Shown here: positions 1 through 8,647 of the stretch, one piece after another
How positions within the stretch are numbered: position 1 is the stretch's first letter
Layout: every line of letters begins with the position of its first letter
Assembly (NCBI RefSeq): GCF_001611555.1
Contig: NZ_LSGP01000025.1
Coordinates: forward strand, 124,001-188,000
DNA: 64,000 nucleotides
DNA from: Anaerosporomusa subterranea
GTDB lineage: Bacteria > Bacillota > Negativicutes > Sporomusales > Acetonemataceae
Direction: 5' to 3'
The notes under the pieces: generated by a model
Seen by the model: only the letters and a program-made list of their open reading frames with translations
What the model was told of the DNA's origin: nothing
The model's database searches: none
Made by a program: the position numbers and the translations under genes

Positions 1-23
1 ATTTAGAAAAGTAAATATTCAAA

Positions 24-263
24 TAAGCGATGACAGGAACAGTACGGAATCCGTTTTTCCTCAGAGAGCCGGGCCAGGTGCGAGCCGGTGAAAAAGGAAT
101 TCCCGAACGCCCTCCTTGAGCTGCGGGCTGAAATTGAGTAAGCTTAGCCGTCTTCCGGCGTTATCGGAGTTGAGTGAGCCGTACAATTAACGGCTAATAC
201 AGGTGGTACCGCGGGAGCAATCTCGTCCTTAATGGCAAATGCTTAAAAGGACGGGATTTTTTA
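24..263 (+). promoter_or_regulatory. T-box riboswitch with terminator
   Basis: Tandem T-box type leader. Visible elements are the Stem I start with a K-turn-like GATGA and AGTA, the distal AGAGAGCCGG region, the CTTGAG segment of the specifier side (115-120), the T-box core AGGTGGTACCGCG at 201-213, and a terminator CGTCCTT...AAGGACG followed by T residues (224-263). It would sense an uncharged tRNA and control the Lrp regulator and aminotransferase downstream. Placing the specifier by spacing to TTGAG gives GCC (109-111), an alanine codon; this is tentative, and AAC (106-108) is the alternative. Only one T-box unit is present. Class assignment is secure, tRNA identity is not. Confidence 0.93.
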
Positions 264-290
264 TTTTGCAGAAAAAAAGGAGTGGTTTCG

Positions 291-770
291 ATGAAAGAAC
301 TATTGGAACTGTTAGAAAAAGATCATACTCTGACACCAGAACAACTGGCAGTCATGTTAGGTATGTCAAAAGACAAAGTTACCGCGGAGATCGAACGTCT
401 TGAACGCGAAAAAGTTATTGTCAAGTACCATACCATCATTAACTGGGAGAAAGCCGGAGTAGACAGTGTATATGCGATTATTCACGTCAATATCGCTCCA
501 CAGAGGGAAGTCGGTTTTGACGCTATCGCCGAACGCATCTATCGGTTCCCAGAAGTTAAGAATCTCTATTTAATGTCAGGCGCCTTTGATTTGTCGGTCA
601 TGGTAGAATGCAATTCACTGAAAGAAGTCTCCCAATTCGTTTTCTCAAAACTTGCCACCATCGAGGGCGTGGTCAGCACGACGACTCACTTCTTACTCAA
701 ACGGTACAAGACGGAAGGCGTCATTATGGAAGACGAAGAAGAAGACCGCAGACTGGCGGTGACGCCATGA
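291..770 (+). CDS. Lrp/AsnC-family transcriptional regulator
   Basis: Leucine-responsive-type regulator of about 159 residues: N-terminal winged HTH (about residues 5-50, TPEQLAVMLGMSKDKV) and a C-terminal RAM/AsnC ligand-binding domain (about 65-145). The ATG at 291 is preferred over the upstream GTG at 282 because AGGAG lies 8 bases before it. It is the first gene behind a T-box leader, and its stop overlaps the ATG of the aminotransferase (ATGA), so the two are translationally coupled. It probably senses an amino acid linked to that aminotransferase. The acidic C-terminal tail (EDEEEDRR) is unusual. Effector and targets are unknown. Confidence 0.9.
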   Translation: MKELLELLEKDHTLTPEQLAVMLGMSKDKVTAEIERLEREKVIVKYHTIINWEKAGVDSVYAIIHVNIAPQREVGFDAIAERIYRFPEVKNLYLMSGAFDLSVMVECNSLKEVSQFVFSKLATIEGVVSTTTHFLLKRYKTEGVIMEDEEEDRRLAVTP

Positions 771-1936
771 GCTGGTCTGACCGCCTCTCCCCTACCGTTA
801 AATCGATCCCGCCTTCTGGAATACGCCGTTTTTTCGACATTGTCGCAGAGATGAAAGGTGTAGTTTCCTTGGGCGTTGGCGAACCTGATTTCGTAACACC
901 CTGGCATATCAGAGAAAGCTGCGTGTATGGTCTGCAACGAGGTTATACAGCCTATACGTCGAACCTTGGCCTGCTGGAACTTCGGGAAGAAATTGCCCGG
1001 CTAATCCATAACCGCTACAATGTTATGTATAATCCCAGAAACGAAGTCCTGGTCACAGTCGGGGTCAGTGAAGCGCTTGATCTCGCCATGAGAGCAATTG
1101 TCTCATCTGGAGATGAAGTGCTGGTTCCTGAGCCCTGCTATGTCTCGTATAAAGCTTGCGTTACATTGGCCGGAGGCACTGCAGTTCCTGTCCCCACTTC
1201 GGTCGAAAACGATTTCCGGCTACAGGTCGCAGATCTCGAAGTGAGAGTAACACCTCGTACCAAAGCAATCTTGATTGGCTATCCTAACAATCCGACCGGT
1301 GCAATCATGACTCGGGAAGAATTGCTTAAAATCGCCGAATTTGCCACCAAACATGACTTAATCGTTATCTCTGATGAAATTTATGGTGACTTAACCTATG
1401 AGGGAGTTCATACCTGTTTTTCCTCTCTGCCTGATATGCGCGACCGGACGATTTTGCTGAATGGTTTTTCAAAAGCCTATGCCATGACCGGCTGGCGAAT
1501 CGGTTATGCGTTAGCGAATCCGGAATTCATCGCAGCGATGAACAAAATTCATCAATATACCATTCTCTGCGCCCCGATAACAGCACAGGTCTCAGCCATT
1601 GAGGCCTTAAAGAACGGTGAGACAGCAATGAGCAAGATGGTTGATGAATATAACCGCAGACGCCGTCTAATGCTTGAAGGGTTACGCTCAATAGGGCTTG
1701 ATTGCTTTGAGCCGAAGGGAGCTTTCTATATCTTCCCATCGATTGAGAAAACCGGCCTGACAGCGCTGCAATTCGCCGAAGAACTTCTGAAAGAGGAAAA
1801 AGTTGCGCTGGTACCCGGAGATGCGTTTGGCGATTGCGGCCAAGGGTTTGTCCGTTGTTCGTATGCCGCCTCCTTCAGCAACCTTTCAACTGCATTAGAG
1901 CGAATCGAGCGCTTTGTCAGTCGCAGACTGGGTTAG
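767..1936 (+). CDS. Class I/II PLP aminotransferase
   Basis: Fold-type I aspartate-aminotransferase-like enzyme, about 389 residues. Visible are YPNNPTG (172-178), Asp203 in ISDEIYG that binds the pyridine nitrogen, and the PLP lysine K236 in GFSKAYAMTGWR. The start at 767 overlaps the regulator stop; open frame extends further upstream, but only through the regulator gene. The substrate cannot be read from sequence. The T-box control, Lrp partner and possible Ala specifier make an alanine or branched-chain/aromatic transaminase plausible. It resembles the group annotated as aromatic or PatA-type aminotransferases. Confidence 0.88.
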   Translation: MSWSDRLSPTVKSIPPSGIRRFFDIVAEMKGVVSLGVGEPDFVTPWHIRESCVYGLQRGYTAYTSNLGLLELREEIARLIHNRYNVMYNPRNEVLVTVGVSEALDLAMRAIVSSGDEVLVPEPCYVSYKACVTLAGGTAVPVPTSVENDFRLQVADLEVRVTPRTKAILIGYPNNPTGAIMTREELLKIAEFATKHDLIVISDEIYGDLTYEGVHTCFSSLPDMRDRTILLNGFSKAYAMTGWRIGYALANPEFIAAMNKIHQYTILCAPITAQVSAIEALKNGETAMSKMVDEYNRRRRLMLEGLRSIGLDCFEPKGAFYIFPSIEKTGLTALQFAEELLKEEKVALVPGDAFGDCGQGFVRCSYAASFSNLSTALERIERFVSRRLG

Positions 1937-2093
1937 TACCGTGTCAACCCTAATCTTGCGTATTCTGGCGGTAGATTTTCCTCAAAACTGCGTTGTCGTC
2001 AATCGGCATACTGCCGGTATGCCTCTCTCCTCCGCCTTGCCTTGCAAAAAATCTCCTCGCCAGCTTATCACATTTTTAGAGTTGACACGGTAC
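1936..2093. repeat. Imperfect palindromic intergenic element
   Basis: A 158-bp element bounded by perfect 13-bp inverted repeats GTACCGTGTCAAC (1936-1948) and GTTGACACGGTAC (2081-2093). It exactly fills the space between two convergent stop codons, sharing a base with each. Inside, read on the minus strand, are a second paired arm (CTGGCG/CGCCAG with flanking AGATTTT/GAAAATCT), an AAGGCGGAGGA segment, a small hairpin GGCATACCGGCAGTATGCC and ACAACGCAG. No ORF is convincing. It resembles the dispersed family at 12893, 28694, 55777 and elsewhere in layout and in the AACGCAG motif. Confidence 0.75.
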
Positions 2094-2341
2094 TAGCTGC
2101 CGCGAACATCCTCAAAAATGATACCTTCATGGTCACAGTTGAACACTTTCGGTATTAATCGCCGAATATCTTCAACTAGCCAGCCCTTCTCCTGCGCGGC
2201 TAACAGTTCCAGCGCCCGTTCCAGGGTCTCGGCAGCGACAATGGCGACCGCGTCTGTATATAAATCCTGATGCACATTTGGCTCGTTGATCATACTATAA
2301 CTATGAAACTTCCGGTTATGACGCCAAACGAACAACTTCAT
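2093..2341 (-). CDS. Hypothetical small protein, 82 aa
   Basis: Not recognised. The ATG at 2341 is chosen because a purine-rich GGGG stretch lies upstream; the open frame extends to 2458 but its first 39 residues look non-coding. The product is soluble, with a helical middle (AIVAAETLERALELLAA) and an acidic C-terminus. Gene borders are plausible because the stop abuts the palindromic element. It resembles short cytosolic proteins of unknown function seen in sporeformers. Function unknown. Confidence 0.55.
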   Translation of the reverse strand: MKLFVWRHNRKFHSYSMINEPNVHQDLYTDAVAIVAAETLERALELLAAQEKGWLVEDIRRLIPKVFNCDHEGIIFEDVRGS

Positions 2342-2516
2342 CAATAAATCCCCGCTTTCTGAAGCCCAGTATGTTTGTATTTTTTTACAGACATTGCTGG
2401 GCTTTACATTTTTCGTCCTAAATCTGCATGCGCTGATTAAGGTATACGCCGAGTTCAAACTGTGTATCTTAAACGCGAGTTATCGACAACGGATTTCATT
2501 ATGTCAGGAGGCTAAA

Positions 2517-3188
2517 ATGGACTTTTTTTCGATTTCCTTTCTTTCCTCCTTGGTGTCCATTGTCGTAATTGATTTAGTTCTAGCTGGGGATAACGCACTC
2601 GTTATCGGCATGGCTGCCCGGAACATCGCCAAGGAACAACAAAAAACAGCCATCATTTGGGGAACAGCTGGCGCGGTAATTATTCGTGCACTGGCAACAC
2701 TAATCGTTGTTTGGCTGCTGAAGATTCCCGGTTTGTTGGCTGTCGGTGGAGTTGCGCTGATTTGGATTTCCTATAAAATCTTGACAGAGAAAAAAGAGAT
2801 TGAAAATGTCCAGGCTGCTCCGACTATCGGGGCCGCAATCCGCACGGTCATTATAGCAGACGCGGCTATGGGAATTGACAACGTAATCGCCGTCGCCGGA
2901 GCGGCTCACGGCAATTTTATGCTGGTTATTTTCGGTTTAGCCATCAGTGTCCCGGTTGTTGTTTGGGGCAGCACGCTATTTATCCGTCTGCTTGACAGAT
3001 TCCCTGCTCTCATCTATGTTGGCGGTGGAATTTTAGCCTGGACTGCCGCTAAGATGTTAGTTGATGAACCGCTGTGGCGTTCGTTCTTTACAGACAATCC
3101 AATGCTGCGGTGGCTAGTCCTGCTGCTTATTGTTGGCAGCGTGTTGGGAGTCGGAGCGATGAAGCGGCGTGAAGTAGGTGTACAGTAG
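2517..3188 (+). CDS. TerC/YjbE-family integral membrane protein
   Basis: TerC-family membrane protein of 223 residues with about seven hydrophobic segments. Family-typical acidic motifs DLVLAGDNALVIG (N-terminal) and DAAMGIDNVIAVAG (middle) probably line a metal path. Related proteins (YjbE/YkoY type) act in manganese efflux or metallation of exported enzymes. The start at 2517 follows a strong CAGGAGG at 2505-2511. I looked for a yybP-ykoY Mn riboswitch in the 170 bases upstream and saw none. Monocistronic. Metal specificity is inferred from the family only. Confidence 0.88.
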   Translation: MDFFSISFLSSLVSIVVIDLVLAGDNALVIGMAARNIAKEQQKTAIIWGTAGAVIIRALATLIVVWLLKIPGLLAVGGVALIWISYKILTEKKEIENVQAAPTIGAAIRTVIIADAAMGIDNVIAVAGAAHGNFMLVIFGLAISVPVVVWGSTLFIRLLDRFPALIYVGGGILAWTAAKMLVDEPLWRSFFTDNPMLRWLVLLLIVGSVLGVGAMKRREVGVQ

Positions 3189-3218
3189 GCATCAGTTAAA
3201 AGCTATCGGGTTCTAAAA

Positions 3219-3236
3219 AACGCCCTGCAGGGCGTT
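3219..3236 (-). terminator. Rho-independent terminator, minus strand
   Basis: Perfect palindrome AACGCCCTGCAGGGCGTT, followed by T residues only when read on the minus strand. It would end transcripts coming from dapL and the DUF1232 gene. The repeat at 3245-3375 lies between it and the DUF1232 stop. Confidence 0.65.
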
Positions 3237-3244
3237 AAAAAACA

Positions 3245-3375
3245 TAAGGAACGGAGCACTAGCGCCACTAACCGCACGAGCGCCACTATGATTACGGCGA
3301 TAATAATCATCGGTTCTTTTGTGTCGCTAGTGTATCGCTAGTGTATCGCTAGTGCCGCTTGTGTTCATCGTACTA
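3245..3375. repeat. Dispersed intergenic repeat (CGCTAGTGT-type)
   Basis: Low-complexity intergenic repeat with GTATCGCTAGT iterated in tandem at about 3325-3355 and a complementary arm GAGCACTAGCGCCAC earlier. A related copy in the opposite orientation lies at 41745-41802, sharing GTGTCGCTAGTGTA and CCGCTTGTGTTCA. It appears to belong to the family also found at 15160, 38352 and 58300. Confidence 0.6.
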
Positions 3376-3394
3376 TAGGGTTATTCTTGGCGTG

Positions 3395-3838
3395 TCAGTT
3401 GAGAACAAAGCGCCAAAACAGGTAGAACAAGATAGCCAGCCAACTCACTACGATAATAGCGCCTGCAGCCCAGATTTTCACTTTTTTGCTCAATGGATTC
3501 AAAGCAGCCTGGCGCCTGCAATCTGCCAGCACCTGCTGTGGAATCAATCGAAGCGCCAGCATAATGCCCAGCGGCACTAATATTATCTCATCAACATAAC
3601 CTAACAAAGGAATAAAATCAGGAATAAAGTCAATCGGGCTGAACGCATATCCGACTACCACAGCGGCAATGATTTTAGGCAGCACCGGAGTCCTGCCATC
3701 ACGAGCCGCTAAGTATAACACATAGAGTTCAGCCTTCCACTTTCCGGCTTGTTCTGCTAGTTTGCGTAAGACACCCCACTTGAAAAAACGACTTAGCAAG
3801 CGACTTCCCACGTTTGTACCACCTAACAATAGTATCAT
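3395..3838 (-). CDS. DUF1232 (YkvA-like) membrane protein
   Basis: 147-residue protein with the DUF1232 core: PKIIAAVVVGYAFSPIDFIP followed by LLGYVDEIILVPLG, plus a C-terminal transmembrane helix (about 122-143). DUF1232 proteins are small membrane proteins of unknown function. It lies downstream of dapL on the same strand, separated by a long inverted repeat. No strong ribosome binding site is visible before the ATG at 3838. Confidence 0.8.
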   Translation of the reverse strand: MILLLGGTNVGSRLLSRFFKWGVLRKLAEQAGKWKAELYVLYLAARDGRTPVLPKIIAAVVVGYAFSPIDFIPDFIPLLGYVDEIILVPLGIMLALRLIPQQVLADCRRQAALNPLSKKVKIWAAGAIIVVSWLAILFYLFWRFVLN

Positions 3839-3846
3839 AATTTGAA

Positions 3847-3898
3847 TAATGGCAGACTAAGAATAACGCACGTGCGTATATTGCTCAGTCTGCCATTA
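3847..3898. repeat. Long inverted repeat between dapL and DUF1232 gene
   Basis: Two perfect 12-bp arms, TAATGGCAGACT and AGTCTGCCATTA, enclose an ACGCACGTGCGT palindrome. The structure starts 3 bases after the dapL stop and ends 9 bases before the next gene's start. There is no T run, so it is more likely an mRNA-stabilising or processing hairpin than a terminator. Confidence 0.6.
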
Positions 3899-3901
3899 CA
3901 C

Positions 3902-5137
3902 TTATAGCTTGAGACGAGTTTTCAAGCGTTCCACAGCCTCAAGCGTGTTTTCTGCCTTGCCAAACGCTGTAAGGCGGAAATAACCCTGGCCGCTCGGGCC
4001 GAAGCCAACCCCGGGAGTGCCCACAATGTGAGCTTCATTTAACAATTTATCAAAGAATGTCCAAGAATCCATGTTTTGCGGCGTCTTTAACCAAATATAT
4101 GGTGCATTCACGCCACCGAAGACTTCAAGGCCGATACTTTGCACTCCTTCACGAATTGCTTTGGCATTTTTCATGTAGTAGGCAATGATTTCGTGAATCT
4201 GCTTTTGTCCTTCAGGAGTATAGACTGCTTCTGCGCCCTTTTGCACAATATAGGGAGCTCCATTGAATTTAGTAGTCTGCCGACGATTCCAGAGCTTATT
4301 AAACGGATAGGCCTCACCGCTTGCCGTATAACCCATGACAGTTTTAGGCACAACGGTAAAGGCGCAACGGGTACCGGTGAATCCTGCGTTCTTTGAAAAG
4401 GTGCGGAATTCAATCGCCACTTCTTTGGCGCCTTCTACTTCATAGATGCTGTGAGGAATATCATCTTCTTGAATATAGGCTTCATAGGCAGCGTCGTATA
4501 GAATAACAGCCTTATTCTCCCGCGCATAATCAACCCATTTTTTCAGTTCAGACTTCTTCAATGTTGTACCTGTCGGATTGTTCGGGAAACAGAGATAGAT
4601 GAGATCGACTTTTTCTTTTGGCAGCTCGGGAACAAATGAATTGCCAGCATGACAAGGAATGTACACAATATTAGCATAGCGGCCGTCTTTGCCGAGTAGA
4701 CCGCTGCGTCCTGCCATGACGTTTGTGTCAATATAGACCGGATAAACCGGATCAGTCATAGCCACCTTAGTGTCCAGGCTGAATATCTCCTGAATATTGC
4801 CGGTATCGCTTTTTGAGCCATCACTAACGAAAACCTCGTCAGTGTCGAGTTGAATTCCGAGGGGAGCATAATCAAATTGAATAATTTTTTCGATAAGGAA
4901 TGTGTAGCCTTGTTCCGGTCCATAACCACGAAACGTTTCGTCACTGCCCATCTCATCCACCGCTTTGTGCAAACCATCAATGATGGTTGGGGGAAGTGCC
5001 TTCGTGACATCGCCGATTCCTAACCGGATAATGTCTGCCTCAGGATGGGCTGTTTTATAAGCTGCCACCCGCCTGGATATTTCTGCGAACAGATAGCTTC
5101 CAGGTAAGTTAAGATAATTCTCATTAATTTTTGTCAT
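3902..5137 (-). CDS. dapL: LL-diaminopimelate aminotransferase
   Basis: Converts tetrahydrodipicolinate and glutamate directly to LL-diaminopimelate in lysine and peptidoglycan synthesis. The 411-residue length matches the family. DapL hallmarks are the N-terminal [45 protein letters not shown], and the PLP lysine K249 in [12 protein letters not shown]. The start at 5137 follows AAAGGAG; an upstream in-frame start would add only seven unlikely residues. It lies about 130 bp downstream of hisIE on the same strand with no clear terminator between, so readthrough from the his operon is possible. Confidence 0.96.
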   Translation of the reverse strand: MTKINENYLNLPGSYLFAEISRRVAAYKTAHPEADIIRLGIGDVTKALPPTIIDGLHKAVDEMGSDETFRGYGPEQGYTFLIEKIIQFDYAPLGIQLDTDEVFVSDGSKSDTGNIQEIFSLDTKVAMTDPVYPVYIDTNVMAGRSGLLGKDGRYANIVYIPCHAGNSFVPELPKEKVDLIYLCFPNNPTGTTLKKSELKKWVDYARENKAVILYDAAYEAYIQEDDIPHSIYEVEGAKEVAIEFRTFSKNAGFTGTRCAFTVVPKTVMGYTASGEAYPFNKLWNRRQTTKFNGAPYIVQKGAEAVYTPEGQKQIHEIIAYYMKNAKAIREGVQSIGLEVFGGVNAPYIWLKTPQNMDSWTFFDKLLNEAHIVGTPGVGFGPSGQGYFRLTAFGKAENTLEAVERLKTRLKL

Positions 5138-5273
5138 GCGGTTGCTCCTTTCGTCCAATCACAGTTCACGTAGTCTGTTCTCATTAATAGAGTGTTGCCC
5201 CAGGGGCTCACACTATACATATTTTCGCTGCACTCCCCACTTTTTCCTTTTGCAGCACCGGCAATTTGTTTGA

Positions 5274-5927
5274 TTACTTACGTCTCCCTTGCAGTTCCTC
5301 TAGCAATTCTGCTGGTGTAATATTATGATAGCCGAGCAAAACCAAACAGTGATACCATAGATCGGCCATTTCATAGAGAATTTCACTCTTGCTCTGGTTT
5401 TTCGAGGCGATGATGGTTTCCGCCGCTTCTTCGCCAACCTTCTTCAGAATTTTATCCTGTCCTTTATCAAACAGATAATTCGTGTATGAGCCTTCTTTAC
5501 GATTGGTCTTACGACCAATAATGACTTCGTAGAGTTCCTGGAGCACGACTGCCGCAGGGCGTTCGTCAGCAGGCTGACTTCCGTTAGTTTCGTCGACAGG
5601 TATGGCCGCAGTTTCAATCCGCCGGCTGAAGCAAGAATAGGTTCCCTCATGACAGGCAGGGCCTGTTTGTTCCACTTCAACCAAGAGTGTATCAGCATCA
5701 CAATCATAATGGATTGACTTCACCTGCTGAATATGACCAGAGGTTTCGCCCTTTTGCCACAAGCGATTACGACTGCGGCTGTAAAACCAAGTCAGACCGG
5801 TAGCCAGTGTTTTTTCCAAAGACTCCTTGTTCATATAAGCAAGCATCAATACAGTCCGCGTATTTACGTCCTGGATAATCGCCGGTACTAGGCCCCTATC
5901 ATCAAATTGAATCATGTCAACAGTCAT
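5274..5927 (-). CDS. hisIE: Phosphoribosyl-AMP cyclohydrolase / phosphoribosyl-ATP pyrophosphatase
   Basis: Bifunctional enzyme for steps 2 and 3 of histidine synthesis, 217 residues. The N-terminal HisI domain (about 1-110) shows [16 protein letters not shown] and the metal-binding DCDADTLL and [12 protein letters not shown]. The C-terminal HisE domain (about 125-215) shows [19 protein letters not shown] and YEMADLWYH. It is the last gene of the his operon; the start overlaps the hisF stop by four bases. Confidence 0.97.
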   Translation of the reverse strand: MTVDMIQFDDRGLVPAIIQDVNTRTVLMLAYMNKESLEKTLATGLTWFYSRSRNRLWQKGETSGHIQQVKSIHYDCDADTLLVEVEQTGPACHEGTYSCFSRRIETAAIPVDETNGSQPADERPAAVVLQELYEVIIGRKTNRKEGSYTNYLFDKGQDKILKKVGEEAAETIIASKNQSKSEILYEMADLWYHCLVLLGYHNITPAELLEELQGRRK

Positions 5928-6682
5928 AACCGAACCTCCAAACCATTTTTTTGTAGATACTCTTTTACTTTCCGAATGGAAAATTGGCCATAGTGAAAGA
6001 CTGAGGCGGCCAATACAGCATCAGCGCTACCGGTTGTCAGAGCGTCAGAGAAATGCGTCAAACAACCGGCGCCCCCAGAAGCGATAACCGGAACGTTGAC
6101 CGAGTCAGACACTGCCTTCGTCAGATTTAAATCATAACCATCCTTGGTTCCGTCGCAATCCATACTGGTTAGTAGAATCTCACCAGCGCCAAGCGCCGTG
6201 CCGCGCTTTACCCAATCGATAACATCGATGCCGGTAGCCGTCCTGCCGCCATGAATATATACTTCCCAGCGGTTATCACCCGCCCGGCGGGCATCCACCG
6301 CTAATACAATGCATTGGCTGCCAAACCGTTTGGCGCCTTCGGCAATGAGCTCCGGATTTTGCACAGCCGCAGTATTTAGCGATACTTTATCCGCTCCCGC
6401 CATCAACAACTGGCGGATATCTCCCATGGTGCGGATACCGCCGCCAACAGTAAAGGGAATAAATACAGCCGCCGCTGTTCGTTCCACCACGTCAAGCATA
6501 GTAGCCCGTCCATCTGACGAGGCGGTGATATCAAGAAAGACCAACTCATCAGCAAGTTCTCGGTCATAAAAGGCAGCAAGCTCAACCGGATCACCGGCAT
6601 CGCGGAGACTAACAAAGTTTGTGCCTTTTACCACTCTGCCGTCCTTCACATCCAAGCAAGGAATAATTCGCTTCGTTAGCAT
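5924..6682 (-). CDS. hisF: Imidazole glycerol phosphate synthase cyclase subunit
   Basis: 252-residue TIM barrel that uses ammonia from HisH to turn PRFAR into IGP and AICAR. The N-terminus [19 protein letters not shown] carries the catalytic Asp11; the phosphate-binding loops GGGIRT and ASGGAG and catalytic Asp130 in AVDARR are present. Start overlaps the hisA stop by seven bases. The AICAR by-product feeds PurH, encoded in the same window. Confidence 0.97.
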   Translation of the reverse strand: MLTKRIIPCLDVKDGRVVKGTNFVSLRDAGDPVELAAFYDRELADELVFLDITASSDGRATMLDVVERTAAAVFIPFTVGGGIRTMGDIRQLLMAGADKVSLNTAAVQNPELIAEGAKRFGSQCIVLAVDARRAGDNRWEVYIHGGRTATGIDVIDWVKRGTALGAGEILLTSMDCDGTKDGYDLNLTKAVSDSVNVPVIASGGAGCLTHFSDALTTGSADAVLAASVFHYGQFSIRKVKEYLQKNGLEVRL

Positions 6683-7416
6683 GGACTGCCTCCCTCGCCG
6701 CGAATTGTCTTTAACGCTTCCGGCAGTGACAATGTCCCCGCATACAGCGCTTTACCGACAATGACTCCCTCAATGCCACTAGGAGCAGATTGCAGGGCGC
6801 AAATATCTGTCATGTCTTTGACGCCGCCGGAGGCGATCACTTTGATATTTGCTTGTCTAGCCAAATCTACGCTAGCAGCAATATTCACTCCCGACAAGGT
6901 GCCATCGCGACTGATATCGGTAAAGATTATCCTCTCCACACCAGTTTTCGCCATCGTGGAGGCCAATTCGACCGCCGTAATGCCACCGCTTTTCCCCCAG
7001 CCTTCCACTGCAACCATGCCATTACGAGCGTCGATGCCGACAACAATCTTTTCACGATAGCGGCGACAAGCTTCGGTTACCAAGTCTGGTTGCTTGACTG
7101 CCACTGACCCGAGAATGACGCGGTTAACCCCGGCGCTGAGTAACGATTCGATGGTATTCAGATTGCGAATACCGCCGCCGACCTGCACGGGAACTTTGAC
7201 AGCGCTAACAATAGCCTTAATGATGGCAAAATTGACTGGCTTTCCCGCCAATGCGCCATCGAGATCAACAATATGGAGAAATTCGCCGCCCTCTGACTGC
7301 CAGCGCACCGCCATCTCAACCGGGTTTTCCGCAAATACAGTTTCTCGGTCAAAACGCCCTTCCGTCAGCCGCACGCATTTGCCGCCGCGAATATCGATTG
7401 CCGGAAATAAAATCAT
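6676..7416 (-). CDS. hisA: Phosphoribosylformimino-AICAR ribotide isomerase
   Basis: TIM-barrel isomerase of about 246 residues acting before His[18 protein letters not shown] with catalytic Asp8, VGGGIRN, and the Asp in FTDISRDGT are all present. The ATG at 7416 is chosen because GAGGAG lies about 9 bases upstream; an ATG at 7434 that overlaps the hisH stop is the alternative and would add six residues. Confidence 0.96.
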   Translation of the reverse strand: MILFPAIDIRGGKCVRLTEGRFDRETVFAENPVEMAVRWQSEGGEFLHIVDLDGALAGKPVNFAIIKAIVSAVKVPVQVGGGIRNLNTIESLLSAGVNRVILGSVAVKQPDLVTEACRRYREKIVVGIDARNGMVAVEGWGKSGGITAVELASTMAKTGVERIIFTDISRDGTLSGVNIAASVDLARQANIKVIASGGVKDMTDICALQSAPSGIEGVIVGKALYAGTLSLPEALKTIRGEGGSPC

Positions 7417-7430
7417 GCTTGTATCTCCTC

Positions 7431-8054
7431 TCATTCCACAGCCAGGAAATTGTTCAGTATGCTCATTCCGCTGGCGCTTGACTTCTCAGGATGAAACTGC
7501 ACTGCCTGGACCTTGCCTCGCCCGACAGCGGCTGTAACGATCCCGCCATAAGTCGTGCTAGCAGTTAGCAGAGATGGATCAGCGGGAACTGCATGATAAC
7601 TGTGCACAAAGTAAACGAAAGGAGCGGCCGAAAGCTGGTTAAACAACAGACTGGTTTGATGAAACTGAAGACTATTCCACCCCATATGTGGCACCTTCAA
7701 GCCTGATGCTTCAATCTTTCGAACAAAGCCGGGGAAAATTCCTAATCCTTTCACACCAGGCGCTTCGTCACTACCTTCAAATAACATTTGCAGTCCCAGG
7801 CAAATGCCAAGAAATGGCTTGTCATCAGCAATTAGCTGATAAATTACTGTATCTAGTCCGTATTGACGGATATTATCCATACAATCGCCAAAAGCGCCAA
7901 CTCCTGGCAACACCACCCGTTTGGCTGTCACTATAACCTCAGGAGAACGAGTTACTGCGACAACAGCGCCAAGTTTTTCAAACGCCTTGGCAACGCTGCG
8001 GAGATTGCCCATACCATAGTCAATAATTGCCACATCGGCTGCAGTCTGCCCCAT
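7431..8054 (-). CDS. hisH: Imidazole glycerol phosphate synthase glutaminase subunit
   Basis: Class I glutamine amidotransferase, 207 residues, partner of HisF. IDYGMGNLRSV near the N-terminus, oxyanion-strand PGVGAFGDC, nucleophile elbow GICLGLQMLFEGS and the His/Glu pair in VQFHPEKSS are all visible. Its start overlaps the hisB stop by one base and its stop overlaps a possible upstream start of hisA. Confidence 0.97.
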   Translation of the reverse strand: MGQTAADVAIIDYGMGNLRSVAKAFEKLGAVVAVTRSPEVIVTAKRVVLPGVGAFGDCMDNIRQYGLDTVIYQLIADDKPFLGICLGLQMLFEGSDEAPGVKGLGIFPGFVRKIEASGLKVPHMGWNSLQFHQTSLLFNQLSAAPFVYFVHSYHAVPADPSLLTASTTYGGIVTAAVGRGKVQAVQFHPEKSSASGMSILNNFLAVE

Positions 8055-8641
8055 TACACCAACACTCCTTTAGTGGATGGCACTCCCTTGACGCGAGGAT
8101 CAAGACTTGTCGCCTCATCGAGCGCCCGCCCCAGGGCTTTAAACACAGCTTCGATAATGTGGTGAGTATTTTTGCCTGCCATCTGCTTAACATGCAGAGT
8201 AAGCCCGGCATTCACAACCAAGGCGCGTAAGAACTCTTCCACCAGCTCGGTTTCAAAGCCGCCAAGATTAGCGGCTGGAAGCTCTAGGTCACAGGCAAGG
8301 AATGGCCTGCCACTGATATCAATTGATACCATAACCAGCGCTTCATCCATCGGCAAAAACACCGTCCCGTAGCGGCGAATTCCCTGTTTGTCGCCCAAAC
8401 ATTTGGCGAGCGCCTGTCCTAATACAATACCGCAATCTTCTACTGTATGATGCCCGTCAACACACAAGTCTCCCTCTGCCTTCAGCGTCAGGTCAATCAA
8501 GCCATGCTTTGACCAAAGAGTAAGCATATGATCGAAAAAGCCGATGCCGGTACTCAGCGTTGAATTTCCTTCACCATCAAGACAGAGACTGGCGTAAATT
8601 CGGGTCTCCCCAGTTTGACGTTCAATTGTTGTCTCACGCAT
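8054..8641 (-). CDS. hisB: Imidazoleglycerol-phosphate dehydratase
   Basis: 195-residue monofunctional dehydratase. The metal-binding repeats are present: FFDHMLTLWSKHG and DGHHTVEDCGIVLG in the first half, ACDLELP plus KNTHHIIEAVFKALGRAL in the second. No phosphatase domain is fused, so histidinol-phosphate phosphatase must be encoded elsewhere; none of the recognised families is in this cluster. Confidence 0.97.
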   Translation of the reverse strand: MRETTIERQTGETRIYASLCLDGEGNSTLSTGIGFFDHMLTLWSKHGLIDLTLKAEGDLCVDGHHTVEDCGIVLGQALAKCLGDKQGIRRYGTVFLPMDEALVMVSIDISGRPFLACDLELPAANLGGFETELVEEFLRALVVNAGLTLHVKQMAGKNTHHIIEAVFKALGRALDEATSLDPRVKGVPSTKGVLV

Positions 8642-8647
8642 AGCATC

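Noticed and set aside
2345..2516. Mn riboswitch (yybP-ykoY) before the TerC-family gene
   Set aside because: The conserved GGGGAGUAG-type and loop sequences are absent.
3320..3360. Tandem GTATCGCTAGT units as a possible CRISPR
   Set aside because: Units are about 11 bp without unique spacers; part of a dispersed repeat.
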